28,838 nt of DNA. It comes from a virus. The position numbers and the translations under genes were made by a program. The stretch spans positions 1-28,838 of the IMG/VR virus record IMGVR_UViG_3300012202_000009; one strand, given 5' to 3'. Positions 15,566 to 23,729 of the stretch are shown piece by piece (the stretch's first letter is position 1; every line of letters begins with the position of its first letter). The notes below the pieces were generated by a model. That model saw only the letters and a list, made by a program, of their open reading frames with translations. It was not told the DNA's origin and searched no databases.

Positions 15566-17068
15566 TTACGACTTCCACGGTACCACCTCGACGAAAGCGC
15601 CGTTCAACGCGGTTTTGAACGCCGACGACCAGAACAGCTCGAAAACGCGATCGCGGGCGTAGCCAGTGCGGTTCCATTGCGGCTGCGAAAAGCGGCTGGT
15701 GCTGAACTGCTGCGGAACAGGCGGTCCGAATGTCTTGCCGCGCGTGTCGGACCATCTCAGTCCAAGCGACGGGCCGATCGCGGCGAACGAAGGATCGAAC
15801 TGAATCGCGGTGCACGGACTCTCCGTCGCCAGGGAGGTGACGACGACGTTGTCCATGTTGATCGAAATGGTCGACGGCGCGCTCGGTCCGTCCCCATCGC
15901 CCCAGATAATAGCGCCGTCCGGCGTGATGCCTTTCGCGCGGCCCTGAAAGACGTCGCCACTGTCGGCGATCGTGGGAAGCTTGTGGATCGAACCATCGGC
16001 GGTCCAATACACCGGCCATTCGACGTTATCGATATCTTCAGCAAATCCGACGGTTATTGTCGCATCATCGGTGATCCCGGTCGCGACACCCGTCGTTCCA
16101 CCAGCAAGCTGATCAAGCGCGGTGGCGATCGTCCCAACCCAGCGGATCGCGATCTGATTTCCATCAACATCGAAACCTGAACCAACCGCTACCGGTGAGC
16201 CCGACACAAGTGCGCGCGCGCGGTTTGTGATCACAGCACCGCTTCCGCCTGGGAGTTGGGCCATCACATGCACGTCGCCATAGAACAGTCCGGCCGGAAG
16301 CGTTCCTGAATGAGACAGATTATCCCAATAAACCGGCGTGCTTGGTATGCCGTTTGTGCCGAATATAACCGTTCCGTCATCGATTATAAAACCGGCCGTC
16401 CCGTTTGAGCTTATGCTTGGGTTAACCGGCGTCAGACGAAAAACCGCCCCCGCGCCGGTCCAGAAGACAGCAAGGGGAACGACGAACGGGAGCGGTGAGG
16501 AGGCCGTCCCGACAAGCCGTGGAAAACCACTCTGGTCAACGTCGAGAGCCTGTGTTGTCGCGAACGGAACAAAGTCAATGGGCGGAGGGTCAATAAGAAG
16601 TATTGGGAAAAGACTATCCCACAGAGTCGCCTTCTTTGACTCCGGAGTTCCCGTCGAACTCGATCCCGCGATGAAGCGTCCGTCATGGGATATCGCGTTG
16701 GGTGTCGCGTCGGTGTAGCTGGTTCCCGGCGTCAGAAGATGGCCGGTTATTCCCGAGCTGGTCCAGGCGGCGCCGATACTCGCGGCGCCCGACGATCCAA
16801 ATATGACAGAGCCGCCTTTCGCGATACCCGCCGCGATACTCAGGCCGGAAGGAAAAACGTCGTCTAGTGCCGATATGGCTGTGCCAGACGGCCATTGCGC
16901 CGCCTTGGCAAACGATCCGTTGTTGGCCGTTCCGACAACGTCCCCTGTCGCCGAACTCGCCCCGCTGGTGGTTGCGTTATCGCCTGACACCAGTTGATCG
17001 AGTTTCGTCACGGTGGGGTAAGTCAGGCCGCTGGCCAGCCATTTCAGCCCGAAAATACTGGCGGCCAT
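15566..17068 (-). CDS. HAF-repeat-like protein with P22 gp10-type C-terminus
   Basis: This protein has 500 residues from ATG 17068 (TAATG overlap with the gp10-like gene). The N-terminal 390 residues contain repeated units with a Trp-centred strand and a following Gly/Asp turn: AAQWPSG, AAWTSSG, ATLWDSL, AVFWTGAG, PVYWDNL, AIRWVGTI and PVYWTADG. These alternate with phrases such as ISHDGRFIAGSS, IIDDGTVIFG and ITPDGAIIWGDG. This is the pattern of HAF-type extracellular repeats, which fold as beta-propeller-like blades. The last 100 residues (from MDNVVVTSLATESPC) match the end module of the next protein almost exactly. The layout suggests a tail component in which a propeller-like domain is mounted on a gp10-derived base. 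Confidence 0.8.
   Translation of the reverse strand: MAASIFGLKWLASGLTYPTVTKLDQLVSGDNATTSGASSATGDVVGTANNGSFAKAAQWPSGTAISALDDVFPSGLSIAAGIAKGGSVIFGSSGAASIGAAWTSSGITGHLLTPGTSYTDATPNAISHDGRFIAGSSSTGTPESKKATLWDSLFPILLIDPPPIDFVPFATTQALDVDQSGFPRLVGTASSPLPFVVPLAVFWTGAGAVFRLTPVNPSISSNGTAGFIIDDGTVIFGTNGIPSTPVYWDNLSHSGTLPAGLFYGDVHVMAQLPGGSGAVITNRARALVSGSPVAVGSGFDVDGNQIAIRWVGTIATALDQLAGGTTGVATGITDDATITVGFAEDIDNVEWPVYWTADGSIHKLPTIADSGDVFQGRAKGITPDGAIIWGDGDGPSAPSTISINMDNVVVTSLATESPCTAIQFDPSFAAIGPSLGLRWSDTRGKTFGPPVPQQFSTSRFSQPQWNRTGYARDRVFELFWSSAFKTALNGAFVEVVPWKS
15570..15859. repeat. Direct repeat copy B (gp10-type end module)
   Basis: Partner of the repeat at 14492-14778. It encodes the last 95 or so residues of the HAF-repeat-like protein. 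The two flanks are much more alike than the centre. Confidence 0.9.
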
Positions 17069-18948
17069 TACCAAACGCCCCCGATGATCACGTTTCCGGC
17101 GGTGGTAAAGGTCGCATTATCGATCGAAATCGCTTTGGTGAAATCAACGCCCCAGGTCCCGGCGCCGGAAAGCCAAAGCCCGTCCTCGGAACGTTGCACC
17201 GATACCTCGATCGCGGTGCCCTGCATCGAGAGGAACAGCTCAAAAAACCCGGAAGAGATCAGGCCCATACTGACCGTGGTCGTGCCGCCACCCATCACCG
17301 TCAGCTTTGCCTGAAACACGGTGCCATTCGACGTGGCAGAGAGCTTGTATCCGTTGTTCGCCGCGTCGGCGCGGCCGATGAGATAGACCTGCTTCCCTGA
17401 CGCGGCCGCGGCGAGATAGCTGGCGGGGATCGCCTGAAACCGTGCGATGTAGTCGGGGCTGGTGGGCTTTCCTGACGCCAGATACGACGTTGACCCGGTG
17501 CCCGCGCCGGTCAGCACACCACCCTCGACCTCCGCATTGATCGTCGTGTCGATCTGCGTGTACTGCGATCCATCATCGCCCGCGCTGAGCGCCCAGGGCG
17601 ACAGGTAATCCTGTAGAAGCGTGCCGTTTGGCGCGGTGAAGGTCGTGTCGATCACGGTCACGACAGCGGGGAACGTCAATGGGCTGGCCAGACCTGATGG
17701 AAGCCCGGCGCCCCCGCTCCCCGGCGCGGTCGCCGTTCCCGACTGGATGTCGGCGACAAACGACGGATAGGAAGCGCGATTCCCGTCGGCCATCATATGC
17801 GGGTGGCCGCGGCGCCGCTCAACGAAGTCGCCGGCATCGGTCGCATTGTTCGGGTCGAGCATATAGAGCTGACCCGTCAGACGGTCGCCGGCTACGTTCA
17901 CGCCGTAACAAAACGCCGAGGATAAGGCGCGGTGCGATTCACTCTGGCAGGTCGCCGGGTTGAGCCAGGACCGCTCGTGCCATAATTTCGTGGTCTGGTC
18001 GTAGACCCAGTCGGCGCCCAGGCCGCCGTTCGCGCTCGGAAACTTCAGCCAATAGAAGGCATGTCCCAGCTGCTCGTAGCAAAACCCGACGGCATCTGTG
18101 ATCGTGGCGTATGAGCCGATCGCGGCCTCGATAGCCGGTGTCGAGATCTTGTTCGCGGCGAAATTCACACCCTCGACAACGATCGTTGTTCCGTAGGCAT
18201 CCTGCGACAGCCAAAAGACCGAACCGCCCTGCTTGGCGATCGAGTACGGGGCGATGGCGCCATGCTCGACAAAAGGCCCGGGCAGGATCTGAAACGGAAA
18301 ATCAGCGGCGCCCGCATCGAACCATATTTCCGACGTCGACTGACTTCCGACCAGCCATATATTCCGGTTCTGAATGGCGATCCCGGCGAGCTTGTCCGGG
18401 TAGCCGGTCTTGTTGGCGAAGAACAGCGGATCGAAGGTGATCGCGTTGCTGTCCGAGCAGTAGAATGTCTGGCTCGCCGGCTTGTTAAAAACCAGGAACG
18501 TGTCCAGCGTCTCGACGAAGTTCGAGCCGAAGAAGTTCGGATCCGAGATGGCCGCGTAGGCGTGTGTCGCGAGGTCGACCGACCAGCCGAACGCCGATCC
18601 GTCGACGATGACCATCGTCGTCCCGTTATCGCCCATCCTGACCGGGGTGGTATTGACCGCCGTGGTGCCAAGCAGCGTCGACGTCCAGTTCGGGGCGATG
18701 AAGTAGATCCCGCTGCCCACCGCGGCGAACAGCTGGCCATTGGAGGCACGATAGAGTCCGCGGACCGGCGCCGCCTCCGGAGGGACGCCAAGTCGGCTGA
18801 GGCCGGGCGTGAGGTAGTGGGTGGTGGGGCTGTCCTCGCTTTTCGGATTGGCTTCCGGGTAGAGGTTCAGGCAGCGCTGGGCCGCCGCGATCACCGATCG
18901 CGCGGTGTAGGCCCCCTCCAACAGAGGGACGCGGACGGCGCCAGCCAC
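17068..18948 (-). CDS. P22 gp10-like packaged-DNA stabilisation protein with lectin-like C-terminus
   Basis: This protein has 626 residues with a GTG start at 18948; the Shine-Dalgarno TAAGG includes the upstream stop codon. Residues 1 to about 410 follow the gp10 plan: RCLNLYPEANPKSEDSPT near the N-terminus (CLNLYPE is a hallmark), TPGLSRLG, GIAIQNRNIWLVGSQSTSEI, EHGAIAPYSIAKQGGSVFWL, and WVYDQTTKLWHERSW. P22 gp10 (about 472 residues) plugs the neck and joins the tail machine. After FVADIQSGTATAPG the usual gp10 end is absent. Instead a Gly/Pro linker leads to a jelly-roll-like domain (about 426-626), with FQAIPASYLAAA, VYLIGRADAANNGYKLSATS and FELFLSMQGTAIEVSVQRSE. The missing end appears on the two downstream proteins. 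Confidence 0.88.
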   Translation of the reverse strand: MAGAVRVPLLEGAYTARSVIAAAQRCLNLYPEANPKSEDSPTTHYLTPGLSRLGVPPEAAPVRGLYRASNGQLFAAVGSGIYFIAPNWTSTLLGTTAVNTTPVRMGDNGTTMVIVDGSAFGWSVDLATHAYAAISDPNFFGSNFVETLDTFLVFNKPASQTFYCSDSNAITFDPLFFANKTGYPDKLAGIAIQNRNIWLVGSQSTSEIWFDAGAADFPFQILPGPFVEHGAIAPYSIAKQGGSVFWLSQDAYGTTIVVEGVNFAANKISTPAIEAAIGSYATITDAVGFCYEQLGHAFYWLKFPSANGGLGADWVYDQTTKLWHERSWLNPATCQSESHRALSSAFCYGVNVAGDRLTGQLYMLDPNNATDAGDFVERRRGHPHMMADGNRASYPSFVADIQSGTATAPGSGGAGLPSGLASPLTFPAVVTVIDTTFTAPNGTLLQDYLSPWALSAGDDGSQYTQIDTTINAEVEGGVLTGAGTGSTSYLASGKPTSPDYIARFQAIPASYLAAAASGKQVYLIGRADAANNGYKLSATSNGTVFQAKLTVMGGGTTTVSMGLISSGFFELFLSMQGTAIEVSVQRSEDGLWLSGAGTWGVDFTKAISIDNATFTTAGNVIIGGVW

Positions 18949-18959
18949 TCTGCTCTACC

Positions 18960-19622
18960 TTAGACGGCAGTCCAGGCGGGAATGGCCAGGTTCACGCCAT
19001 TGACCGTCACACGGACCCAGAAGGCCGGGTTTCCGGCGGTCGGCCCGTTCGTCAGGGTCGCGGTCTGGGCGCCGGCGTCGGACGTTTGATTGGTCAGCTT
19101 GAGCCCATTGTTGCCGGTGACCGTGGCGCCCGTGAAGGTCCCGGCCGCCGGGGTCGTGCCGCCCACGGTAACATTGTCGACGGAACCGAGCGTGGCCGGG
19201 GCGATGGTGACGACGCCCGTTCCCGTCGGTGACAGCACGACGTTGGCGCTCGCCGGCGAAAGGGTGACCGCACCGGTGGCCGCCAGGGTCGTGCTCCGCA
19301 CCGCGGCGGCCGTGGTGACGCCAACACTGGTGTTGTTGATCGTGCTCGCGGCCGTGGGATTGACGGTCAGGGCGCCCGCCGGGCTGACCGTGACGGTGCC
19401 GGTGCCGCTCGGGCTGACCGCGACGTTGGCGTTCACAGGGCTCAGCGTGACGGTGCTGGACGCGGTGAGCGTGGTCGCCGCGATGGGGCCGCTCGATCCC
19501 CCGCCAGCGGCGAGCGCGGCCGCCAGCGTTGTCTGAGTCCCGCCCGTGGGGGTGATCTCCAGCGCGCCGACGGAAATCTGCTGCAGTACGGGCCCCGTCA
19601 GGACCAGGGTGTCATCGGCCAT
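18960..19622 (-). CDS. Fibre-like repeat protein
   Basis: This protein has 220 residues. Start ATG 19622 has a good Shine-Dalgarno AAGGAA seven bases upstream. The N-terminus ([21 protein letters not shown], about 21-41, one residue beyond a short motif) is shared with the fibre at 5436-6728. The middle contains two copies of a 31-residue unit: TLTASSTVTLSP..ANV.VSP at 51-81 and TLAATGAVTLSP..ANVVLSP at 112-142. The C-terminus (175-217, LKLTNQTSDAGAQTATLTNG then NPAFWVRVTVNG) is shared with the protein at 13794-14483. It is probably a shaft or adaptor of a tail fibre. The modules shared at each end show exchange of parts between fibre genes. Confidence 0.78.
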   Translation of the reverse strand: MADDTLVLTGPVLQQISVGALEITPTGGTQTTLAAALAAGGGSSGPIAATTLTASSTVTLSPVNANVAVSPSGTGTVTVSPAGALTVNPTAASTINNTSVGVTTAAAVRSTTLAATGAVTLSPASANVVLSPTGTGVVTIAPATLGSVDNVTVGGTTPAAGTFTGATVTGNNGLKLTNQTSDAGAQTATLTNGPTAGNPAFWVRVTVNGVNLAIPAWTAV

Positions 19623-19649
19623 GAATTATTTCCTTGAGGGAGGGATGGT

Positions 19650-19670
19650 GCCGCGGATCACCGCCGCGGC
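19650..19670. other. Intergenic hairpin
   Basis: A perfect seven-base stem GCCGCGG/CCGCGGC with a seven-base loop lies in the 79-base gap between the 998-residue gene and the fibre-like gene. No U-run follows on the minus strand, so it is not a standard terminator. Confidence 0.45.
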
Positions 19671-19701
19671 GCCGGTGCTTTCGTGAAGCGGATCGGGATG
19701 G

Positions 19702-22698
19702 TCAGGTGCCCGCGCCCATGAGCGCCAGCTCGTGGGCAGTACTCGCCGAGGCGACGATGAACTCGATCGCGCCGACCGTCGGCGGGTTCGCGCGCGCCCT
19801 GCCGAACAGGTCGAGAGGCACCGTCGCGTCGAAGGTGCCGATCTGAAGTCCGTTTCCGGCCTTTGGGCGCACATCCACCGTCACGCCAGGATTGCCACTG
19901 TTCGGCTGCGACGTCGTAGCGGTCAGACCGGTCGCGGCGTTGAACTGCGCGCCATACGACATCGTTGTCAGTCCGGCCTGCGAGAACGGATTGGCGTCGC
20001 TCGCGCACGTCGTCATCGTACCCAGCTGATTGTTGCCGTGCGGCGCGGAGAAGCCGAAAAACGCCGAATTCTTGCTCGCCGTGGTGCGGCCATCCCCGAC
20101 AAAGTCCTCGATGCCGAAGAAGATCTGCGTTCCGGCCGCGATCGACCCGGTTGTCGTCACACCGTGGTTCAGCGTGATCGTGTTGCCGGATATCGACAGA
20201 ACGTCGGTGTCATAGGGAATCTGGCCGCCCGTTACCCAGACGACCATGCCGGTATTAGCGCCGCCTGGTTGCGGCTGGACGCCAATCACGTCGCTCAATG
20301 TAATGGTATTTGACCCGCTCGCCGTTGTGCCGACCGTCGTCTTTATCGTGTTGGCCGTGTTCACGAACGTGCAGTGGATCGGCGAAATCGCGGCCTGCTG
20401 TGACATCGCCTTGGCGAGAAAGTTCGTTCCGACGCCGATCACGTTTATCATCGTGACGTTTGACAGGATGGACTGCGACTGGCCGAACAGACCGGAGTGC
20501 TGGAAGTCATTCGTGCCATTGGTGCCGTAGGCAATGACCTCGCGTATCGTGACAGGTGTCGTGACATTGGCGCCGGGCGAGAAAACGCCGTCTTCCTGGT
20601 TTTTATTGGAGCACCACACCTGAATGTTTTGAATGGTCAGAAAGCCACAGGCGATCGTGATCGGCGATACGTGATCAGGATTTGAATTACTGTCGTCACC
20701 GTTACGAAGATAGATCGCCGATCCGCTATTGCTCGGCGTGCCAGCCGGTGAAGCCGCGTTAAAGGCGGTGCTCCCCTTCAGTGTGACCGTCGAGACAGAC
20801 GACGTCCCAAACGGGCCGAGCTGCATTGCCGTGCCGCTGCCGGAAAACACGTTGAAGTCCCACCCGGTATTGCCGGGTCCGGCGAGCCCACAGGTCAGGG
20901 TCAGGCTGATGGGTGCGATGTCGTAGGCATCACCGGTCAGGGGCGATCCGCCCAGCGTGGCCGCGTATCCCGCGATCGCCGCGATGGTCGCGGTGTGGGT
21001 CGCGTCATCAAACGCGATGATCATGCAGTAGGGGTTGGTCTTCCAGCGGATAGGGTGTCCGATGCACCGGGCATCGTCTGTCGTATCGAGAAGGATCGTG
21101 GTGGTCGTGCCGTTACCCGAGCAGGTCTTCCCACCCGAGGACCAGGTGAGATCGCCGCCCCGGCTGGCGGGCGTGGGGTTCGACCCGAAAACGATCGTGG
21201 TGCCGTTTGGGCCGCCCATGACGGAGGTGAAGACGTAGTTGATCCAGATCAGCGTCCCGGTGACTGATCCGGGGTTGCTGGTGATCGGAACGGTGAAGGT
21301 CGAGGCGCCGGTCACGGTCGCGGTGTAGACGCCGCTCCACCCGGCCGAGCCACCGATACCTCCGAGGGAGACGTAGGGTGTTGTGCCGACCACCATGCCA
21401 TGCGGCCCGGACGTGGTGACGGTACCGACACCAGCCGCCCACGAGCCCGATGACACTGTTCCGTTGGGGCACGGCGAGGCGTAGTCGCCGCCGCTCGCCG
21501 CGAAATTGTAATTCACGGCCTGGAGCGCCGGGACCACTGTCCCCGTCTCCTGCGGCCCGATCGTGATATTGGTCAGGCTCCGCGTCGTGCCGTAGATATC
21601 GGTCAGCAGGTTGGCGTTCGTGCCCCCGGCTCCGATCATCGCGGATGTGGACCGCGTCCGCATGTCCTGGATCGTTGGAGCGCCCAGCGCCGCGATCTGA
21701 TCCGTCATGGTGAGCGCGGTGCAGCCGGACTGCGCCACGTCGCCAGCGCAGTTGGTTGTCGTTCCGCCGAAGCCGTCGCATTTATAGAACCAGCAGTCGA
21801 TCGCCTGCGCGCCGAAGGAGAGCGGCATCCCGGACGCCGTCACGCCGTCCTTGTTCACGCCGTAAAAGGCACAGCCGTAGGCTCGCGTATTGCCACTGAT
21901 GCCGCCATTGAGGAAATGGTGCGCGGTCGGCATGAACATGTCGCAGTTCGTCGCGATGACAAAACTGTTGCCCGTGCTGGTGCCGATCAGCACATCGAAG
22001 AACGGGTTGGCGGCCCGGAGCATGCAGCCGTTCAAATTGATCTGAGAATGATCGTACCAGATCGCGGCCGGGTTATTTATATCGGCATTGAACTGGATAT
22101 TGTTGATCGTGACCTTACCGCCAGACCACGCCGCGAAATTGAAAATCCCGTCCGCCCCGCCACCCGCCGAGTTCGTGTAGAAATACACGGGCTGAGTGAC
22201 GGCACCAGAACTGTTGAAGGTGCGGCTGTATTTCGGGTTCCAGGCCGTCGCACCATTGATCGTCAGCGTGTTCGCGGAGGTATTTGCGTTCGCGTTTGGG
22301 TAGGTGATGACGGCGCTCAGGTTCCAGCGATTGGTTCCGGAAGCGGACTGCCCGACTGTCGCGACGACGGCGACATCAGCAATCGTATAGCTCTGTCCCA
22401 CGGTTGGGGTGGATGTCCAGGTTCCGGTAAACCCGGCGCGGGCACTTATGGTGGCCACCCGCGTGCCGGAATTATACGCGGTGATTAAATGCGTCTCACC
22501 TCCCGATGTAACGGGGTGGCCAACAGGATCGGTGATGGCATCCGTGAGCGAGAGCACAATCGTTGTTGACGTCGAGCCAGCCTGAGCGAGGTTTCCGGTA
22601 CTGCTCGTCTGCCAGTCCGTGCCGTAGTTGGCGGCGAACGTCGCCATATCGACGAAGTCACCCGCGAAGTTGACCGTATAGGTAACCGTGGTGGTCAT
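19702..22698 (-). CDS. Large beta-helix protein, likely tailspike or adhesin
   Basis: This protein has 998 residues and overlaps the upstream stop as TAATG. The sequence is rich in Thr, Asn, Gly and Ser with short beta strands. It contains two stretches typical of right-handed parallel beta-helices: GKVTINNIQFNADINN then QINLNGCMLRAANPFFD (about 190-240), and ITIACGFLTIQNIQVWCSNK then TIREVIAYGTNG (about 690-740). Two closing phrases, DIYGTTRSLTNITIGPQETG (about 375-395) and DLFGRARANPPTVGAIEF (about 965-982), resemble the end motif of choice-of-anchor or beta-helix proteins. The protein therefore looks like two related beta-helix units in tandem. A capsule- or LPS-binding or -degrading spike would fit, but no catalytic pair can be assigned. 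It lies between neck genes and the gp10-like gene. Confidence 0.78.
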   Translation of the reverse strand: MTTTVTYTVNFAGDFVDMATFAANYGTDWQTSSTGNLAQAGSTSTTIVLSLTDAITDPVGHPVTSGGETHLITAYNSGTRVATISARAGFTGTWTSTPTVGQSYTIADVAVVATVGQSASGTNRWNLSAVITYPNANANTSANTLTINGATAWNPKYSRTFNSSGAVTQPVYFYTNSAGGGADGIFNFAAWSGGKVTINNIQFNADINNPAAIWYDHSQINLNGCMLRAANPFFDVLIGTSTGNSFVIATNCDMFMPTAHHFLNGGISGNTRAYGCAFYGVNKDGVTASGMPLSFGAQAIDCWFYKCDGFGGTTTNCAGDVAQSGCTALTMTDQIAALGAPTIQDMRTRSTSAMIGAGGTNANLLTDIYGTTRSLTNITIGPQETGTVVPALQAVNYNFAASGGDYASPCPNGTVSSGSWAAGVGTVTTSGPHGMVVGTTPYVSLGGIGGSAGWSGVYTATVTGASTFTVPITSNPGSVTGTLIWINYVFTSVMGGPNGTTIVFGSNPTPASRGGDLTWSSGGKTCSGNGTTTTILLDTTDDARCIGHPIRWKTNPYCMIIAFDDATHTATIAAIAGYAATLGGSPLTGDAYDIAPISLTLTCGLAGPGNTGWDFNVFSGSGTAMQLGPFGTSSVSTVTLKGSTAFNAASPAGTPSNSGSAIYLRNGDDSNSNPDHVSPITIACGFLTIQNIQVWCSNKNQEDGVFSPGANVTTPVTIREVIAYGTNGTNDFQHSGLFGQSQSILSNVTMINVIGVGTNFLAKAMSQQAAISPIHCTFVNTANTIKTTVGTTASGSNTITLSDVIGVQPQPGGANTGMVVWVTGGQIPYDTDVLSISGNTITLNHGVTTTGSIAAGTQIFFGIEDFVGDGRTTASKNSAFFGFSAPHGNNQLGTMTTCASDANPFSQAGLTTMSYGAQFNAATGLTATTSQPNSGNPGVTVDVRPKAGNGLQIGTFDATVPLDLFGRARANPPTVGAIEFIVASASTAHELALMGAGT

Positions 22699-23678
22699 TA
22701 CGCGCTCTTGAAGCCCTGCGCGCCCGCCAGCACCGATGTCACGGCCGGGGTCATCGTGAATGTCAGCGGGTTACCGGCCGCGAGCTTGATTGGCGTCTGG
22801 AAGTGGATCTCTCGCCCGCCGTTCGCCGGAATGACCAGCTGCGTCGCCACCGTATTGTTCAGCGTGATCACCGTCTGCGTCGTGCTGGTGTTGCTCAGCT
22901 CGAGATCGGTCACATTGATCGCCAGGGCGGTTCCCGGCGACGCGATCAGTGTCACCGCCGCCGTCGTACCGGAGGTGACAAATCCGTCGAGGTTGTTTTC
23001 CGGCAGAGCAAAGCCAGCATTGATGAACCTGCCGATTTTGTCTGCCAGGATACGGACAGCCTGGCCATCCGCGACAGCGGCCGGGTCGGCGGTGGCCGCC
23101 CGTGCTCCGAGCAACAGGGGATTGCCCGCGACCGCGACGCCGGATGCCGCTTGTCCACCCACGGTCTGAGTGCCGGAAGGGACGATCGTGGTCGTCCATG
23201 ACCCGGACTGGATGGCGGATACCGAGCCGGATACCGGGACAGTCCCGTTGACCGACAATGTGCCGCTGGCGACGACAGACCCGATATTCTGCGTTCCGGC
23301 GCCCAGACCGACGACACCGGTACCGTCGGTCGGCAACTCGACGCGAAGCGCGCCAGCGGCCGTGCCGTGCCCTGTGGCGGCGGCGGCGCTGCCGATCTGC
23401 GTGATATTGACGTTCTGTAAGGCTGGCGCGGCAAACGATCCGGTGACCGCGATCGTCTGATCGGTGGCGATGGCGACAGGGAATGAATGCGCCGCCGTGG
23501 TCGCGCCCTGGGCGATCGCGACCGAGCCAACCTGGGTAATATTCACGTTCTGGAGCGACGTGGGTGAGACCGTCACGCTGGCGTTGACCGGTAATGGATT
23601 ACCGGATGTCACGGCTGACCAGACCGTGCCGTTCAGCCAGAAAAGTCCGTTCGGCGGTGGGGATGCGATGTCTGTCAT
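22698..23678 (-). CDS. Repeat-containing virion protein
   Basis: This protein has 326 residues with ATG 23678. The N-terminus (PPPNGLFWLNGTVWSAVTSG, about 8-27) is followed by two repeats centred on LQNVNITQ.GS (about 42-52 and 87-97), each leading into a HSFPVAIATDQ- or GALRVELPTDG-type strand. The central part repeats short beta phrases (LSVNGTVPVSGSVS). The last 100 residues form an apparent beta-sandwich (LAINVTDLELSNTSTTQTVI, VIPANGGREIHFQTPIKLAA). Proteins with the 'QNVNITQ' style repeats are common in virion modules, but no specific function is known to me. It may be a decoration or fibre component. Confidence 0.75.
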   Translation of the reverse strand: MTDIASPPPNGLFWLNGTVWSAVTSGNPLPVNASVTVSPTSLQNVNITQVGSVAIAQGATTAAHSFPVAIATDQTIAVTGSFAAPALQNVNITQIGSAAAATGHGTAAGALRVELPTDGTGVVGLGAGTQNIGSVVASGTLSVNGTVPVSGSVSAIQSGSWTTTIVPSGTQTVGGQAASGVAVAGNPLLLGARAATADPAAVADGQAVRILADKIGRFINAGFALPENNLDGFVTSGTTAAVTLIASPGTALAINVTDLELSNTSTTQTVITLNNTVATQLVIPANGGREIHFQTPIKLAAGNPLTFTMTPAVTSVLAGAQGFKSA

Positions 23679-23713
23679 GTCGGGCTTTTCACAGTGGGGT
23701 GAAGCTCGTTATC

Positions 23714-23729
23714 AGCGGAAAAGTCCGCT
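23714..23729. other. Intergenic hairpin
   Basis: A perfect stem AGCGGA/TCCGCT with a four-base loop begins at the last base of the gp4-like stop codon and lies in the 50-base gap before the next gene. No U-run follows on the minus strand. Confidence 0.4.

Noticed and set aside
14492-15859. Diversity-generating retroelement (template and variable repeats)
   Set aside because: No reverse transcriptase in the window, differences are not restricted to adenine positions, and both copies encode protein ends.
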